Part shown: positions 8,225 to 16,284 of the stretch, piece by piece
How the letters are laid out: every line of letters begins with the position of its first letter
Position numbering within the stretch: the first letter of the stretch is position 1
Source of the DNA: an uncultured Lachnospiraceae bacterium
GTDB taxonomy: Bacteria; Bacillota; Clostridia; Lachnospirales; Lachnospiraceae
Direction of reading: 5' to 3'
Assembly: GCA_910579225.1 (NCBI GenBank)
Contig: CAJTTI010000018.1
Span: 1 to 64,000 of the forward strand
DNA: 64,000 bases
Translations under genes and position numbers: made by a program
The notes under the pieces: generated by a model
The model's input: the letters and a program-made list of their open reading frames with translations, nothing else
What the model was told of the DNA's origin: nothing
Database searches by the model: none

Positions 8225-9529
8225 ATGAAATTTATTGAATTTCCGGAAATTCAGTTTCCGGTGCAGGGAATGGATGAGATTGAAATTCCCAGAATGGTAA
8301 GGGTAAGACAGCGATTTGAGAACGATAAAATTGAAAATAGCAGGGAACATCTGAACAAAGAGCTGGATGGGCTGAAGATAAGGGGAAGTGTAAAAGGAAA
8401 AAGGATTGCGGTTACTGTTGGGAGCCGGGGAATTCCTGACAACGCTGTAATTGTCAAAACCATATGTGATAAGTTAAAAGAATGGGGAGCGGCGCCGTTT
8501 CTTGTTCCGGCGATGGGGAGCCATGGAGGCGGGACCGTGGAAGGAAACCTGGAGATACTGAACGGGTATGGAATTACGGAAGACAATATCAAGGTTCCGA
8601 TTCTGGCCGGTATGGAGGTCGTGCAGATCGGAAGTATTGACGATGAGGCGCATACCCCTGTATTCTGTGACAGGTATGCCGCAGAAGCGGATGGAATTGT
8701 TATCTACAATAAAGTAAAGCTTCATACGGATTTTAAAGGAGAGCACGAGAGCGGCCTGCTGAAAATGATTGCCATTGGACTTGCCAAGCATGAGGGATGT
8801 TCCTGGTTCCACAGACAGGGGTTTGATACTTTTGCAGAGCGAATCCCAATGGTTGCAAAAGTGTTTCTGGAGAAGATGCCGGTGATATTCGGCGTGGGAG
8901 TGGTTCAGAATGCCTATGATCAGATATCGGAGATGAAAGCATATGCCAAAGATGAGATCGTAGAAGGAGATAAGGAACTGCTGAGGACGGCCAGAAGAAG
9001 ATTTCCCAGGTTTAAATTTGATCATATCGATGTGCTGATTATTGACAGGATCGGGAAAAATATATCGGGAGAAGGTGCGGATCCCAATGTGACCGGACGT
9101 GGATTCATGCCGTATTTTAAAGATGACTTTCATACAAAACGGCTGTTTATCCGCGGACTTACGGAGCAGAGCCATCATAACGGGTGCGGTCTCGGCCTTG
9201 CGGACATCACGACAAGACGATGTCTGAATTCTGTGGACTGGGAGAGCACATGGGTAAATCTGACTACCAATCTGATGATCGATGGAGGAAAGATTCCCCT
9301 GTACCAGAACAATGATTTTGATGCGCTGCGTCTGGCGGTAAGAACCTGTGCCAAAACAGACTGTCACAGAGCGCGGATTGTACGAATTAAAGATACGCTG
9401 TCTTTGACCGAGTTTGAGGTTTCAGAAAGTATGCTGGCGGATATCGCAGATCATGACGAGATAGAGATTCTGGACGGACCGTACGAACTGCAGTTTGACG
9501 AGAAAGGAAATATGAAAGATTTTGAATGA
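8225..9529 (+). CDS. LarA-like protein (lactate racemase / DUF2088-related)
   Basis: A 434-aa protein related to the N-terminal domain of nickel-dependent lactate racemase LarA. Seen: TVGSRGIPDNAVIVKTICD near residue 60, PAMGSHGGGTVEGNLEIL near residue 95, and VKLHTDFKGEHESGLLK near residue 163, with histidine and lysine residues as in LarA-type active sites. LarA enzymes epimerise or rearrange 2-hydroxy acids using a nickel-pincer cofactor; here the likely substrate is a C4 hydroxy acid, so it may act as an epimerase feeding the kinase. No larB, larC or larE cofactor genes are in the window. The ATG follows AAGGAGAG. Function is inferred. Confidence 0.65.
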   Translation: MKFIEFPEIQFPVQGMDEIEIPRMVRVRQRFENDKIENSREHLNKELDGLKIRGSVKGKRIAVTVGSRGIPDNAVIVKTICDKLKEWGAAPFLVPAMGSHGGGTVEGNLEILNGYGITEDNIKVPILAGMEVVQIGSIDDEAHTPVFCDRYAAEADGIVIYNKVKLHTDFKGEHESGLLKMIAIGLAKHEGCSWFHRQGFDTFAERIPMVAKVFLEKMPVIFGVGVVQNAYDQISEMKAYAKDEIVEGDKELLRTARRRFPRFKFDHIDVLIIDRIGKNISGEGADPNVTGRGFMPYFKDDFHTKRLFIRGLTEQSHHNGCGLGLADITTRRCLNSVDWESTWVNLTTNLMIDGGKIPLYQNNDFDALRLAVRTCAKTDCHRARIVRIKDTLSLTEFEVSESMLADIADHDEIEILDGPYELQFDEKGNMKDFE

Positions 9530-9539
9530 AGGGTCTGTG

Positions 9540-11330
9540 ATGAAACAGAAAAAAATTCGTATTCTTGCCATTGCCCCCTATGAAAGCATGAAAAGAGTGA
9601 TGATCGAGACTGTAAGGGAATTTGATGATATCGAGCTGAATGTATTTGTAGGGGACCTGGGGCAGGGCCTTTTGCTTGCTCAGCATAATTTTTATAACGA
9701 CCATGATATCATCGTATCCCGCGGCGGAACGGCTTCCATGCTGCAGGAACAGCTGGATCTGCCGATTGTTGAGATCGAGATCTCGCCGCTGGATATTTTA
9801 AGAGCGATGAGAATTGGAGGAAATATCTCAAATAATTATGCGATCGTAGGCTTTCCGAATATCACGGGCAATGCTCAGGTGGTAGGGCAGATCATAGATT
9901 CCGAGATCGATGTATTCTCCATCAGCGGCGCGGATGATGTGGAGATGGCGCTGATGGAAATTTCAAAAGGAAGCGCACATGCAATTTTATGCGATATGGT
10001 TGCCTATACGACGGCTCTGAGATTTGGGCTGAACCCGATTCTGATAAAATCCGGCCGGGAATGTATTCGAAACGCGTTCTTAAGGGCAAGGCAACTGTAT
10101 TATACGCATCAGGAACTGCGGGAAGAGAATCGCTTTCTGCGCAGTCTGATCTGGAAACATATCAATCATACGGTTGTTTTTGATGAAGACGGGGACATTT
10201 TCTTTTCTACACTGGGAACAAACAACGAGCCGATTGTCAGTTATCTAAGATCAGAACGCGGCAGAGAGATACAGGGCGACAGCTGCCATATGATCAAGCA
10301 GATCAGCAATGTAAGGTATTCCATACGGATGACGAAAGGATACTTTTCTCAAAAAGAGTATACGATCTATTATTTTACGGAAAATAAAGTATCCCTGCCG
10401 GATATCAGGCGGGGAATCCGTTATATGGGACAGCCGGAAGCCGAACAGGAGTATGGGAACAGCGTCTACGGCGTGATAAGAATGCAGAGTGACTCCTTGA
10501 AAAAAATTGAACTGCTGAACCAGAGTGAACAGCCGCTTTTAATCTATGGAGAGGATGGAACCTGCAAAGAACAGGCGGTGAAATACATCTATGTGCAGAG
10601 CCGATGGAGAAACAGACCGCTGGTGATCATCGACTGTTTTATGCTGAATAAAAAAGCTTGGAATTATCTGATGGAGCATCACAATTCTCCGCTGGCGCAG
10701 AACGGATGTACGATATATATAAAAAATATTGATATCCTCACATCCATTCAGAGAAAGCAGATGCTGGCAAATCTGCTGGAGATGAATGTATGCAGGCGGA
10801 ACAGAGTGATCTTTTCCTGCGTCTGTGACAAGCAGGGGACGGTTACCGAGGCGGGAAAAGATTTTCTGGAAACGCTGTGCTGTGTCACTTTGTTTCTACC
10901 GCCTGTACGTACAGAGGGGGAAAGGTTTTCGCTTATTGTAAACAAATATTTCAGCCATGTGGATATCAGCCTGCAGACGTCTTTAATGGGAATTGAACCG
11001 GAAGCCATGAGTCTTCTGGAGAATTATGACTGGCCGCACAATTATACCCAGTTTCAAAGAACGCTGGAGGAGATCGCTGCCATGAGTGAAGACGGAATCG
11101 TGCATGAAGCGGAAGTGAAAACTGTGTTAAAACGGGAAAATGCCATCGCTACCGTGAGCGATAAGGTTGAAGATGCAAATATAAGAATCGATCTGAACCA
11201 GCCTCTGGAGAAAATCAATCGGGATATTATCTGCAAAGTACTGGAGGAGGAAAACGGAAATAGGACGAATGCAGCCAGCCGGCTGGAAATCAGCAGATCA
11301 ACGCTGTGGAGGCTGATGAAACGCAGTTAG
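9540..11330 (+). CDS. PrpR_N-domain transcriptional regulator with degenerate AAA+ domain and Fis-type HTH
   Basis: A 596-aa regulator, probably of this cluster. Residues 1-190 form a PrpR_N sensor domain (ILAIAPYESMKRVM, IIVSRGGTASML). A PAS-like stretch follows at about 200-310. Then comes a AAA+-like domain whose Walker A reads GEDGTCKE instead of GESGTGKE (near 338) and whose Walker B position reads CTIYIKNID (near 390), lacking the acidic pair. No GAFTGA loop, needed to contact sigma-54, is present. The C-terminus (about 551-596) is a Fis-type HTH (NRTNAASRLEISRSTLWRLMK). It therefore looks like a sigma-54-independent descendant of enhancer-binding proteins. I prefer the ATG at 9540, with GAAGGG upstream, over the TTG at 9522 that overlaps the previous gene. 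Confidence 0.8.
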   Translation: MKQKKIRILAIAPYESMKRVMIETVREFDDIELNVFVGDLGQGLLLAQHNFYNDHDIIVSRGGTASMLQEQLDLPIVEIEISPLDILRAMRIGGNISNNYAIVGFPNITGNAQVVGQIIDSEIDVFSISGADDVEMALMEISKGSAHAILCDMVAYTTALRFGLNPILIKSGRECIRNAFLRARQLYYTHQELREENRFLRSLIWKHINHTVVFDEDGDIFFSTLGTNNEPIVSYLRSERGREIQGDSCHMIKQISNVRYSIRMTKGYFSQKEYTIYYFTENKVSLPDIRRGIRYMGQPEAEQEYGNSVYGVIRMQSDSLKKIELLNQSEQPLLIYGEDGTCKEQAVKYIYVQSRWRNRPLVIIDCFMLNKKAWNYLMEHHNSPLAQNGCTIYIKNIDILTSIQRKQMLANLLEMNVCRRNRVIFSCVCDKQGTVTEAGKDFLETLCCVTLFLPPVRTEGERFSLIVNKYFSHVDISLQTSLMGIEPEAMSLLENYDWPHNYTQFQRTLEEIAAMSEDGIVHEAEVKTVLKRENAIATVSDKVEDANIRIDLNQPLEKINRDIICKVLEEENGNRTNAASRLEISRSTLWRLMKRS

Positions 11331-11449
11331 CTCTTGAGATCCTATTCTTTTTTGATACAATAATGAAAAAATACTGCAACGATTTTGCTAGATTTTCCGG
11401 ATATGAGATACTATAATCCCATCAGGAAAAGGGCAAAGGAGTATCAAAA

Positions 11450-12802
11450 ATGAAAAAGAATCTATGGAACCTGATTCTTCCTATCACTTTTCAGCGGTTT
11501 ATGCTGGCTCTGGTCAGCGCATCCGATGCACTGATGCTTGGGAAACTGAATCAGGCTTCTCTGTCTGCGGTCTCTCTGGCATCTCAGATTGCGTTTGTCT
11601 TCAATCTATTTATGACGGGGCTTGTCACAGGGACCAGTATGTTTGCGGCACAGTACTGGGGAAAGCAGGACAGAGAAAATATAGAGAATGTCATGGGATT
11701 TGTTCTGAGAAACACATGCCTGATTTCACTGGCATTCTGTCTGGTGACGATGGCGGCGCCCGGTGCGCTGATGTGCATTTTTACAGATGATCCGGAGCTT
11801 GTGAGACTGGGTGCAGGATATCTGAAGGTGGTGGGAGTATCCTACCTTTTGTCGGGAATTACACAGATCTATCTGTGCATCCTGAAGAATACCGGTCACG
11901 CGGGAAAAAGTATGCTGATTAGTTCTGCGACCGTGGTGCTGAACCTTCTGCTCAATGCAGTGCTGATCTACGGACTTGGCGGCGCGCCGGCCATGGGCAT
12001 TGCAGGCGCCGCTCTGGCGACGGTGCTGGCCAACGGGGCAGGACTTGCCTGGGCGGTATTGGAATCTTTCCGGAAGGAAGGTCTGCGTCCGGCGAAGGCT
12101 TATCTGGGTCTGCAGATGTCGAAACTTGAGAGGAGATTCTGGAAATATACGGTTCCTGTCATGGCTAACGGGATTTTCTGGGGTATCGGTTTTACCATGT
12201 ATTCCGTGGTCATGGGACATCTGGGGACTGATGCGGTGGCGGCCAATTCTATTGCTAACATCGCGAAAAATCTGGTAGTCTGTTTTTGCCTCGGCCTGGG
12301 TAACGCGCTTGGAGCAGGAGATCTGGAGCGGGCAAAGAAAGAAGGCGCTTATCTCTGCAGACTGTCCGTAGTCAGCGGAATCCTGACAGGAGGTTTTCTT
12401 CTGGTGCTCTCACCAGTTATTCTGTCATTTGCGCATATCAGTCCACAGGCCCGTGTGTATCTTAAATACATGCTGATTGTCAGTTCTTATTATCTTGCAG
12501 GAAAATCCGTCAACTGCATGACCATCGCCGGGATCTTTTGCGCCGGAGGGGATTCCAGGTTTGGCATGTACTGCGATGCAGTTACGCTGTGGTGTATCAC
12601 GGTTCCCATGGGGATGATCGCGGCTTTTGTGTGTAAAGCGCCTGTGCCAGTGGTATATTTTCTGCTCAATCTGGATGAAATTGTGAAACTGCCTGTGGTA
12701 TACCGGCACTATAAGAAATACAAGTGGGTCAGGAATCTGACCGAGGAGAGAGAAGAATCCAATTTTGTTCAGAAGGCTGCCGGCGTGTCCGGAAGTGAAT
12801 AG
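11450..12802 (+). CDS. MATE family multidrug/metabolite exporter
   Basis: A 450-aa polytopic membrane protein with about 12 hydrophobic segments and MATE-type sequences (LILPITFQRFMLALVSASDA at the N-terminus, ATVVLNLLLNAVLIYG near residue 165, repeated fold in the second half). Family members expel drugs or metabolites in exchange for Na+ or H+. The ATG at 11450 follows AAAGGAG. A weak promoter-like TTGCTA/TACTAT pair precedes it, and no terminator is seen after the regulator gene, so transcription from the catabolic cluster may reach it. Its substrate is unknown. Confidence 0.9.
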   Translation: MKKNLWNLILPITFQRFMLALVSASDALMLGKLNQASLSAVSLASQIAFVFNLFMTGLVTGTSMFAAQYWGKQDRENIENVMGFVLRNTCLISLAFCLVTMAAPGALMCIFTDDPELVRLGAGYLKVVGVSYLLSGITQIYLCILKNTGHAGKSMLISSATVVLNLLLNAVLIYGLGGAPAMGIAGAALATVLANGAGLAWAVLESFRKEGLRPAKAYLGLQMSKLERRFWKYTVPVMANGIFWGIGFTMYSVVMGHLGTDAVAANSIANIAKNLVVCFCLGLGNALGAGDLERAKKEGAYLCRLSVVSGILTGGFLLVLSPVILSFAHISPQARVYLKYMLIVSSYYLAGKSVNCMTIAGIFCAGGDSRFGMYCDAVTLWCITVPMGMIAAFVCKAPVPVVYFLLNLDEIVKLPVVYRHYKKYKWVRNLTEEREESNFVQKAAGVSGSE

Positions 12803-12920
12803 GACCGGGAAATCTGTGGTGTAAAACCATGTGTCCCCTTGTCTACTGATGGTAAACTGGTAAGAAGAATCCGGACAAAATTTCCGGAAGTACAATGAAA
12901 ATAAGAAAGGAGCAACAGCA

Positions 12921-13553
12921 ATGACAAACAAAGAACGCAGAGATGCACAGATGGCTTATGTATCGGATGACAGCATCATGGAGGAACAGAAACTATGCAG
13001 GAAGAAACTGCAGAAACTGAATTTCATGGATCGTTCAGATTTTGACGGGATTGCAGAGGCAGTAAAGGGTCTGCTTGGGAGATCAGATGGAGCTTTTATC
13101 AATCCGCCTTTTTATTGTGATTATGGGACACATATTGAAGTGGGAAAGAATTTTTATGCCAATTATAACTGTACCATTCTGGATGTTGCAAAGGTACGAA
13201 TCGGAGATAACTGTCAGATGGCTCCTAATGTGGCGATCTATACAGCCGGACATCCTCTTCATCCTGTCACCCGTAATTCTCTGTATGAATATGGAAAAGA
13301 AGTGACGATTGGAGACAATGTCTGGATCGGGGGAAATACCGTTATCTGTCCGGGGGTTCATATTGGAGATCATGTGGTGATCGGCGCCGGCAGTGTAGTC
13401 ACCAGAGATATTCCGGACTGGTCGGTGGCAGCAGGAAATCCCTGCCGGGTCCTCCGGAAGATTACAGATGATGATAAGAGAAGGCTCTTCCGCAGTGAAG
13501 AGATAGATGAGGAAGCCTGGGAGGATATTGTAAACAGAATGGAATTGAGATAA
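12921..13553 (+). CDS. Maltose/galactoside O-acetyltransferase-like hexapeptide acetyltransferase
   Basis: A 210-aa cytoplasmic enzyme of the Maa/LacA/NodL group, which transfers acetyl from acetyl-CoA to sugars. The N-terminal Mac helix domain (NKERRDAQMAYVSDDSIMEEQ) precedes a left-handed beta-helix of hexapeptide repeats. The catalytic His region is ITYTAGHPLHP-like (IYTAGHPLHPVTR near residue 112), and the C-terminal signature GDNVWIGGNTVICPGVHIG and AAGNPCRVLR is complete. AAAGGAG precedes the ATG. It stands as a single gene ending at a strong bidirectional terminator. Confidence 0.88.
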   Translation: MTNKERRDAQMAYVSDDSIMEEQKLCRKKLQKLNFMDRSDFDGIAEAVKGLLGRSDGAFINPPFYCDYGTHIEVGKNFYANYNCTILDVAKVRIGDNCQMAPNVAIYTAGHPLHPVTRNSLYEYGKEVTIGDNVWIGGNTVICPGVHIGDHVVIGAGSVVTRDIPDWSVAAGNPCRVLRKITDDDKRRLFRSEEIDEEAWEDIVNRMELR

Positions 13554-13558
13554 GATTT

Positions 13559-13607
13559 AAAAGCTGCAGACAGACTGCCGGATTTGGGCAGTCTGTCTGC
13601 AGCTTTT
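13559..13607. terminator. Strong bidirectional terminator
   Basis: A perfect 21-bp stem (13559-13579 with 13587-13607) around a 7-nt loop, with A-run and T-run flanks, lies between convergent genes. It terminates the acetyltransferase on the plus strand and overlaps the stop codon of the bile salt hydrolase on the minus strand. Confidence 0.9.
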
Positions 13608-14583
13608 AATTGGCCCATGCGATCTGTTGGGATATGGACAGAGGAAAGATCCGTAAGGTACTGGCATTTAGATTCTCGTGTCGGAGATTGACAGCAGTAA
13701 ACTGACTGTTGGTATAAGTTTTGTAATAATAGATACCTTTGGTGGCATTGATGCAGCAGGCATAAGTGGTCATATCGCATGCGTCTCTCTGGGAGAGGAC
13801 ACTGCCTTTTACAATGGACACAGAGTCCAGAAGATGAAAAAGTTGTGCCAGGCTGCTGGAGTCATCTTTGTCACAGACAGAGTTCAGTAGCAGATAAGCA
13901 GCTTTCACAAAACGAGAAGAGGGAGAATAATCTCCAGGCAGCCCAAAACTCCCAAGACCCTGCCCGAAAGGTGCGATTCCCTCCAGTTCACTGAAACAGT
14001 TCCTGGGATAACCGGAGATCAGGTTCATGTACTGGCAGAGGTTGGTCAGCTGAAAGTGAAAGGCGGGATTGTTAGTCAGGACACCTACGGAATTGTCATA
14101 CAGATGCAATCCGTCTCTGGTATTTTCCAGAGTGGCGGAACAGGTCTGGTCTGCAATGTGCCAGTGCAGAGGGGTTAGTGGCAGACTGCTGCTGAATGGA
14201 ATATTTACAAGATGAGTAGAATCAAGAAGACGGCGTGCTTCTTCTACCGTGCCACACTGTCCCAGGATCCAATGGAACAGTTCAAAAGGAGATATATTGG
14301 TTTTGCGGGGATCTTCCTCATCCGGATAGTAAGCATTATCCGGAAAATTCAGGGCTGCCATGCAAAGTCCTTTTTCGTTGGCTGCTTCTGCATAAAGTGG
14401 ATAATCATCCAGAACGGAAGCCATGCCGATGATGGCATTATGTCTTCTTAATACGCTGGAACGCCGGAATGTAACAGGATAATTCCGGGGTGTAATGACA
14501 ACAGAAGTATGAAACTCATAGTCGAGGTCCATAGTACGTCCAAAATAAAAATCGCTGGTCTTCATAGCAATGCTGGTACACAT
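13606..14583 (-). CDS. bsh: Bile salt hydrolase (choloylglycine hydrolase family)
   Basis: A 325-aa N-terminal nucleophile amidase that cleaves glycine or taurine from conjugated bile acids in the cytoplasm. After removal of Met1, Cys2 is the nucleophile. Every catalytic position of the Clostridium perfringens enzyme has a counterpart: Arg16 and Asp19 in GRTMD, Asn79 in LNFP, Asn171 in GVLTNNP and Arg224 in PSSRF. The conserved DDYP, GQGLGSFGLPGDYSP and KGIYYYKTY segments also match, which favours bile salt hydrolase over penicillin V acylase. Length is as usual and no signal peptide is present. GGGAG precedes the ATG. It marks the host as an intestinal organism. Confidence 0.9.
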   Translation of the reverse strand: MCTSIAMKTSDFYFGRTMDLDYEFHTSVVITPRNYPVTFRRSSVLRRHNAIIGMASVLDDYPLYAEAANEKGLCMAALNFPDNAYYPDEEDPRKTNISPFELFHWILGQCGTVEEARRLLDSTHLVNIPFSSSLPLTPLHWHIADQTCSATLENTRDGLHLYDNSVGVLTNNPAFHFQLTNLCQYMNLISGYPRNCFSELEGIAPFGQGLGSFGLPGDYSPSSRFVKAAYLLLNSVCDKDDSSSLAQLFHLLDSVSIVKGSVLSQRDACDMTTYACCINATKGIYYYKTYTNSQFTAVNLRHENLNASTLRIFPLSISQQIAWAN

Positions 14584-14975
14584 AATTATTCTCCCTGTGT
14601 CTGTTTTAAATTTAAGAAATAATCTCTAACTATTTTATTCCCCAAATGTTAAATAATATGTTTGATTTTTATTCTGAATGCAGACGGAAGTCAGTCCTTT
14701 CGCCTACTCCAAGATTTGAAGAATGCATTCCCGGGTAAAATTGATTAACTTTGAAATTGCAGAAGAGACAGGGTTTCCATTTTTTCAAAAAAGACTGGTT
14801 TGAGTTCGGAATCACCGGTCAAGATCAAAGATTTTGTATAACTGTATAATTTTAAAATGCGATATTTCAGAATTCAATTATGATTTTAATGTATTAGATT
14901 GCTCAAAACGCATTTCTGTGATATGATAATAAATACAATATGAACAGATATAAAAAATATGACTGAGGTGAAAAA
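14584..14975. other. AT-rich intergenic region between bsh and the BREX remnant
   Basis: The 392 bp carry the upstream region of bsh (reverse strand; I see the ribosome site but no convincing -35/-10 pair) and the promoter of the XRE gene at 14899-14927. No intact reading frame, repeat or RNA structure is evident. It forms the left edge of the accessory segment. Confidence 0.5.
14899..14927 (+). promoter_or_regulatory. Promoter of the XRE-brxA operon
   Basis: TTGCTC and TATGAT are separated by 17 bases, and the -10 is extended by TG one base upstream. It lies about 50 bases before the XRE start codon. Confidence 0.6.
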
Positions 14976-15194
14976 ATGGCAGTTAGTTACAAGAAATTAT
15001 GGAAATTGTTGATTGATAAAGACATGATGAAGAAAGATCTGCGGGCAATGACAGGTGTTAGTACAACAACAATGTCTCGATTATCAAAAGATGAGAATGT
15101 CAGTACAGAAATTGTGTCGAAAATTTGTTCTGTATTAAATTGCGATGTTGGAGACATCATGGAATTTGTTCCTGATAAAAAAGAGGAACCATAA
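14976..15194 (+). CDS. Small XRE/Cro-type HTH regulator
   Basis: A 72-aa protein consisting only of a Cro/CI-type helix-turn-helix (YKKLWKLLIDKDMMKKDLRAMTGVSTTTMSRLSK then EIVSKICSVLNCDVGDIMEFV), the YozG-like type common in Clostridia. GAGGTG precedes the ATG. Its stop lies 14 bp before brxA, so it probably regulates that operon, possibly its own promoter. HTH regulators of various families commonly head BREX loci. Confidence 0.85.
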   Translation: MAVSYKKLWKLLIDKDMMKKDLRAMTGVSTTTMSRLSKDENVSTEIVSKICSVLNCDVGDIMEFVPDKKEEP

Positions 15195-15208
15195 AGAGGT
15201 ACGGCAGC

Positions 15209-15814
15209 GTGGATTCTTCCTTTCCTTATAGTGCGTCTTTGACCAGAGAGCCGTTCCTTTTCTACGAAATGCGTTCCACCGCAAAGCTGATGACAGAAGG
15301 AATTTCTGAGGATGCAATTGTAAAAGAAATTGCAGAGCAGAATCTTTTCCAGTACCCAACGGAAAAATCGATCACACGCATGGCGAAAGCCTGCATCAAA
15401 CGGCTTCATGCGCTGGAAGATGATTCACTGGTGTCTGCGATTGTATCACAGCCGGCGGATGTAGCAAAACAGATTTGTCTGTACGCAATGATGAAGCAGA
15501 GCCGACTTGTTTGGGAGTTTATGTTGACAGTCATTGGTGAGAAGTACCGGTTAAGGGACACGTCTTTTGGTAAGATAGACTTAAATACATTTTTTATGCG
15601 TTTGCAGGAACAGAATGATACCGTAGCTTCCTGGAGCGATACTACAATCACAAAGTTAAAACAGATTATTGCCAAAGTGCTTGTCGAAACAGAATATCTC
15701 GACAACATTAAGGCAGATCATTTGAATCCAGTATGGCTGCATCCTGTTTTGGAGAACGCCATCAGAAACAATGGAGACACGGCGGTACTGCCGGCGTTTC
15801 ATTGCTTTTCATAG
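15209..15814 (+). CDS. brxA: BREX protein BrxA (DUF1819), intact
   Basis: A 201-aa protein matching BrxA, a small DNA-binding component of BREX phage-exclusion systems. Recognisable features are the N-terminal YSASLTREPFLFYEM, the segment ENLF-like QNLFQYPTEKSITRMAKACIKRL, LYAMMKQSRLVWEFMLTVIGEK in the centre and the W-x(4)-T-x-KLKQ-like SWSDTTITKLKQI. Length and order of these blocks fit the full-length family. It starts with GTG at 15209 after AGAGG. It is followed 10 bp later by a truncated brxB, as in the canonical type 1 order. With the downstream core genes missing it cannot give BREX protection alone; whether it is still expressed is unknown. Confidence 0.82.
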   Translation: MDSSFPYSASLTREPFLFYEMRSTAKLMTEGISEDAIVKEIAEQNLFQYPTEKSITRMAKACIKRLHALEDDSLVSAIVSQPADVAKQICLYAMMKQSRLVWEFMLTVIGEKYRLRDTSFGKIDLNTFFMRLQEQNDTVASWSDTTITKLKQIIAKVLVETEYLDNIKADHLNPVWLHPVLENAIRNNGDTAVLPAFHCFS

Positions 15815-15824
15815 GAGGGAGCCA

Positions 15825-16019
15825 ATGAGTGACAAGGTGAATTTCGGCGCAGCCGAAAGACAAGGGGAGCCCGTAAGGGTGGGAAGATGCCCTGGGGCAG
15901 AGGGCGGCCTGGGCCGTATAAAAGAACGCCTGGACAAAGTTCGGGCATTGATTCAGGAACCGGAGTTTCTGGAAGGCAAGGGACTCAGCAATGTCTTCTG
16001 GAACAGCTTAACTTTGTAA
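15825..16019 (+). pseudogene. brxB (DUF1788) 5' fragment carrying an in-frame 84-nt insert
   Basis: AGGAGGG precedes an ATG at 15825. After the start, 28 extra codons come from the repeat at 15830-15914. Then the sequence reads RIKERLDKVRALIQ and FLEGKGLSN, which is the expected beginning of BrxB. Family members continue from here for about 160 residues, but here the frame runs into unrelated VFWNSLTL and a stop. The gene is therefore a 3'-deleted remnant of 64 codons. Removing 84 nt would restore M-S-R-I-K-E-R, a normal BrxB start, which supports the insertion reading. Family assignment is from memory of the profile, without a search. Confidence 0.65.
15830..15914 (+). repeat. In-frame GC-rich insertion element, copy 1
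   Basis: An 85-nt segment (84 nt net insertion plus one shared base) nearly identical to 17289-17373. It contains a hairpin at 15843-15859, a CCC-GTAA-GGG hairpin, GCCC-TG-GGGC and a terminal CGGCC-TG-GGCCG that uses the flanking CG. It keeps the host frame open and would add 28 residues containing RQGEPVRVGRCPGAEGGLG. The insertion point in the inferred ancestor is AG^CCG. Confidence 0.75.
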
Positions 16020-16044
16020 TCATAAAGTAAAGGAGGGGTTGCGT

Positions 16045-16284
16045 ATGATGACGGATGAAAAAATCAAAAATTCCAGCGAACTGGAGTTTACAGCGTTTTG
16101 CATTGAAAATGTGGCGGCAAAGTTGGGTGTGGGTGCAGAGCGTGTCTATCAGGCATTTACCGAAAAGAGTAATATTCTGAACGGCTATATCGTGCCGGAA
16201 TATGAAGTACTTCATACCCAGAGCCGGGAATATATCGTAGACGATCTCCTTGACGTGATGAAAGAAAGTGGTGTGGAAGTATGA
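16045..16284 (+). CDS. DUF3791 protein (first copy), putative partner of the DUF3990 protein
   Basis: A 79-aa protein of the DUF3791 type (ELEFTAFCIENVAAKLGV, VYQAFTEKSNILNGYIVPEYEVLHTQSREYIVDDLLDVMKESGVEV). AAAGGAGGGG precedes the ATG at 16045. It overlaps the DUF3990 gene by four bases (ATGA), implying coupled translation. DUF3791 and DUF3990 genes regularly occur together in gut Bacillota, which suggests a toxin-antitoxin-like pair with this protein as the neutralising or adaptor part. That role is inferred. Confidence 0.75.
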   Translation: MMTDEKIKNSSELEFTAFCIENVAAKLGVGAERVYQAFTEKSNILNGYIVPEYEVLHTQSREYIVDDLLDVMKESGVEV

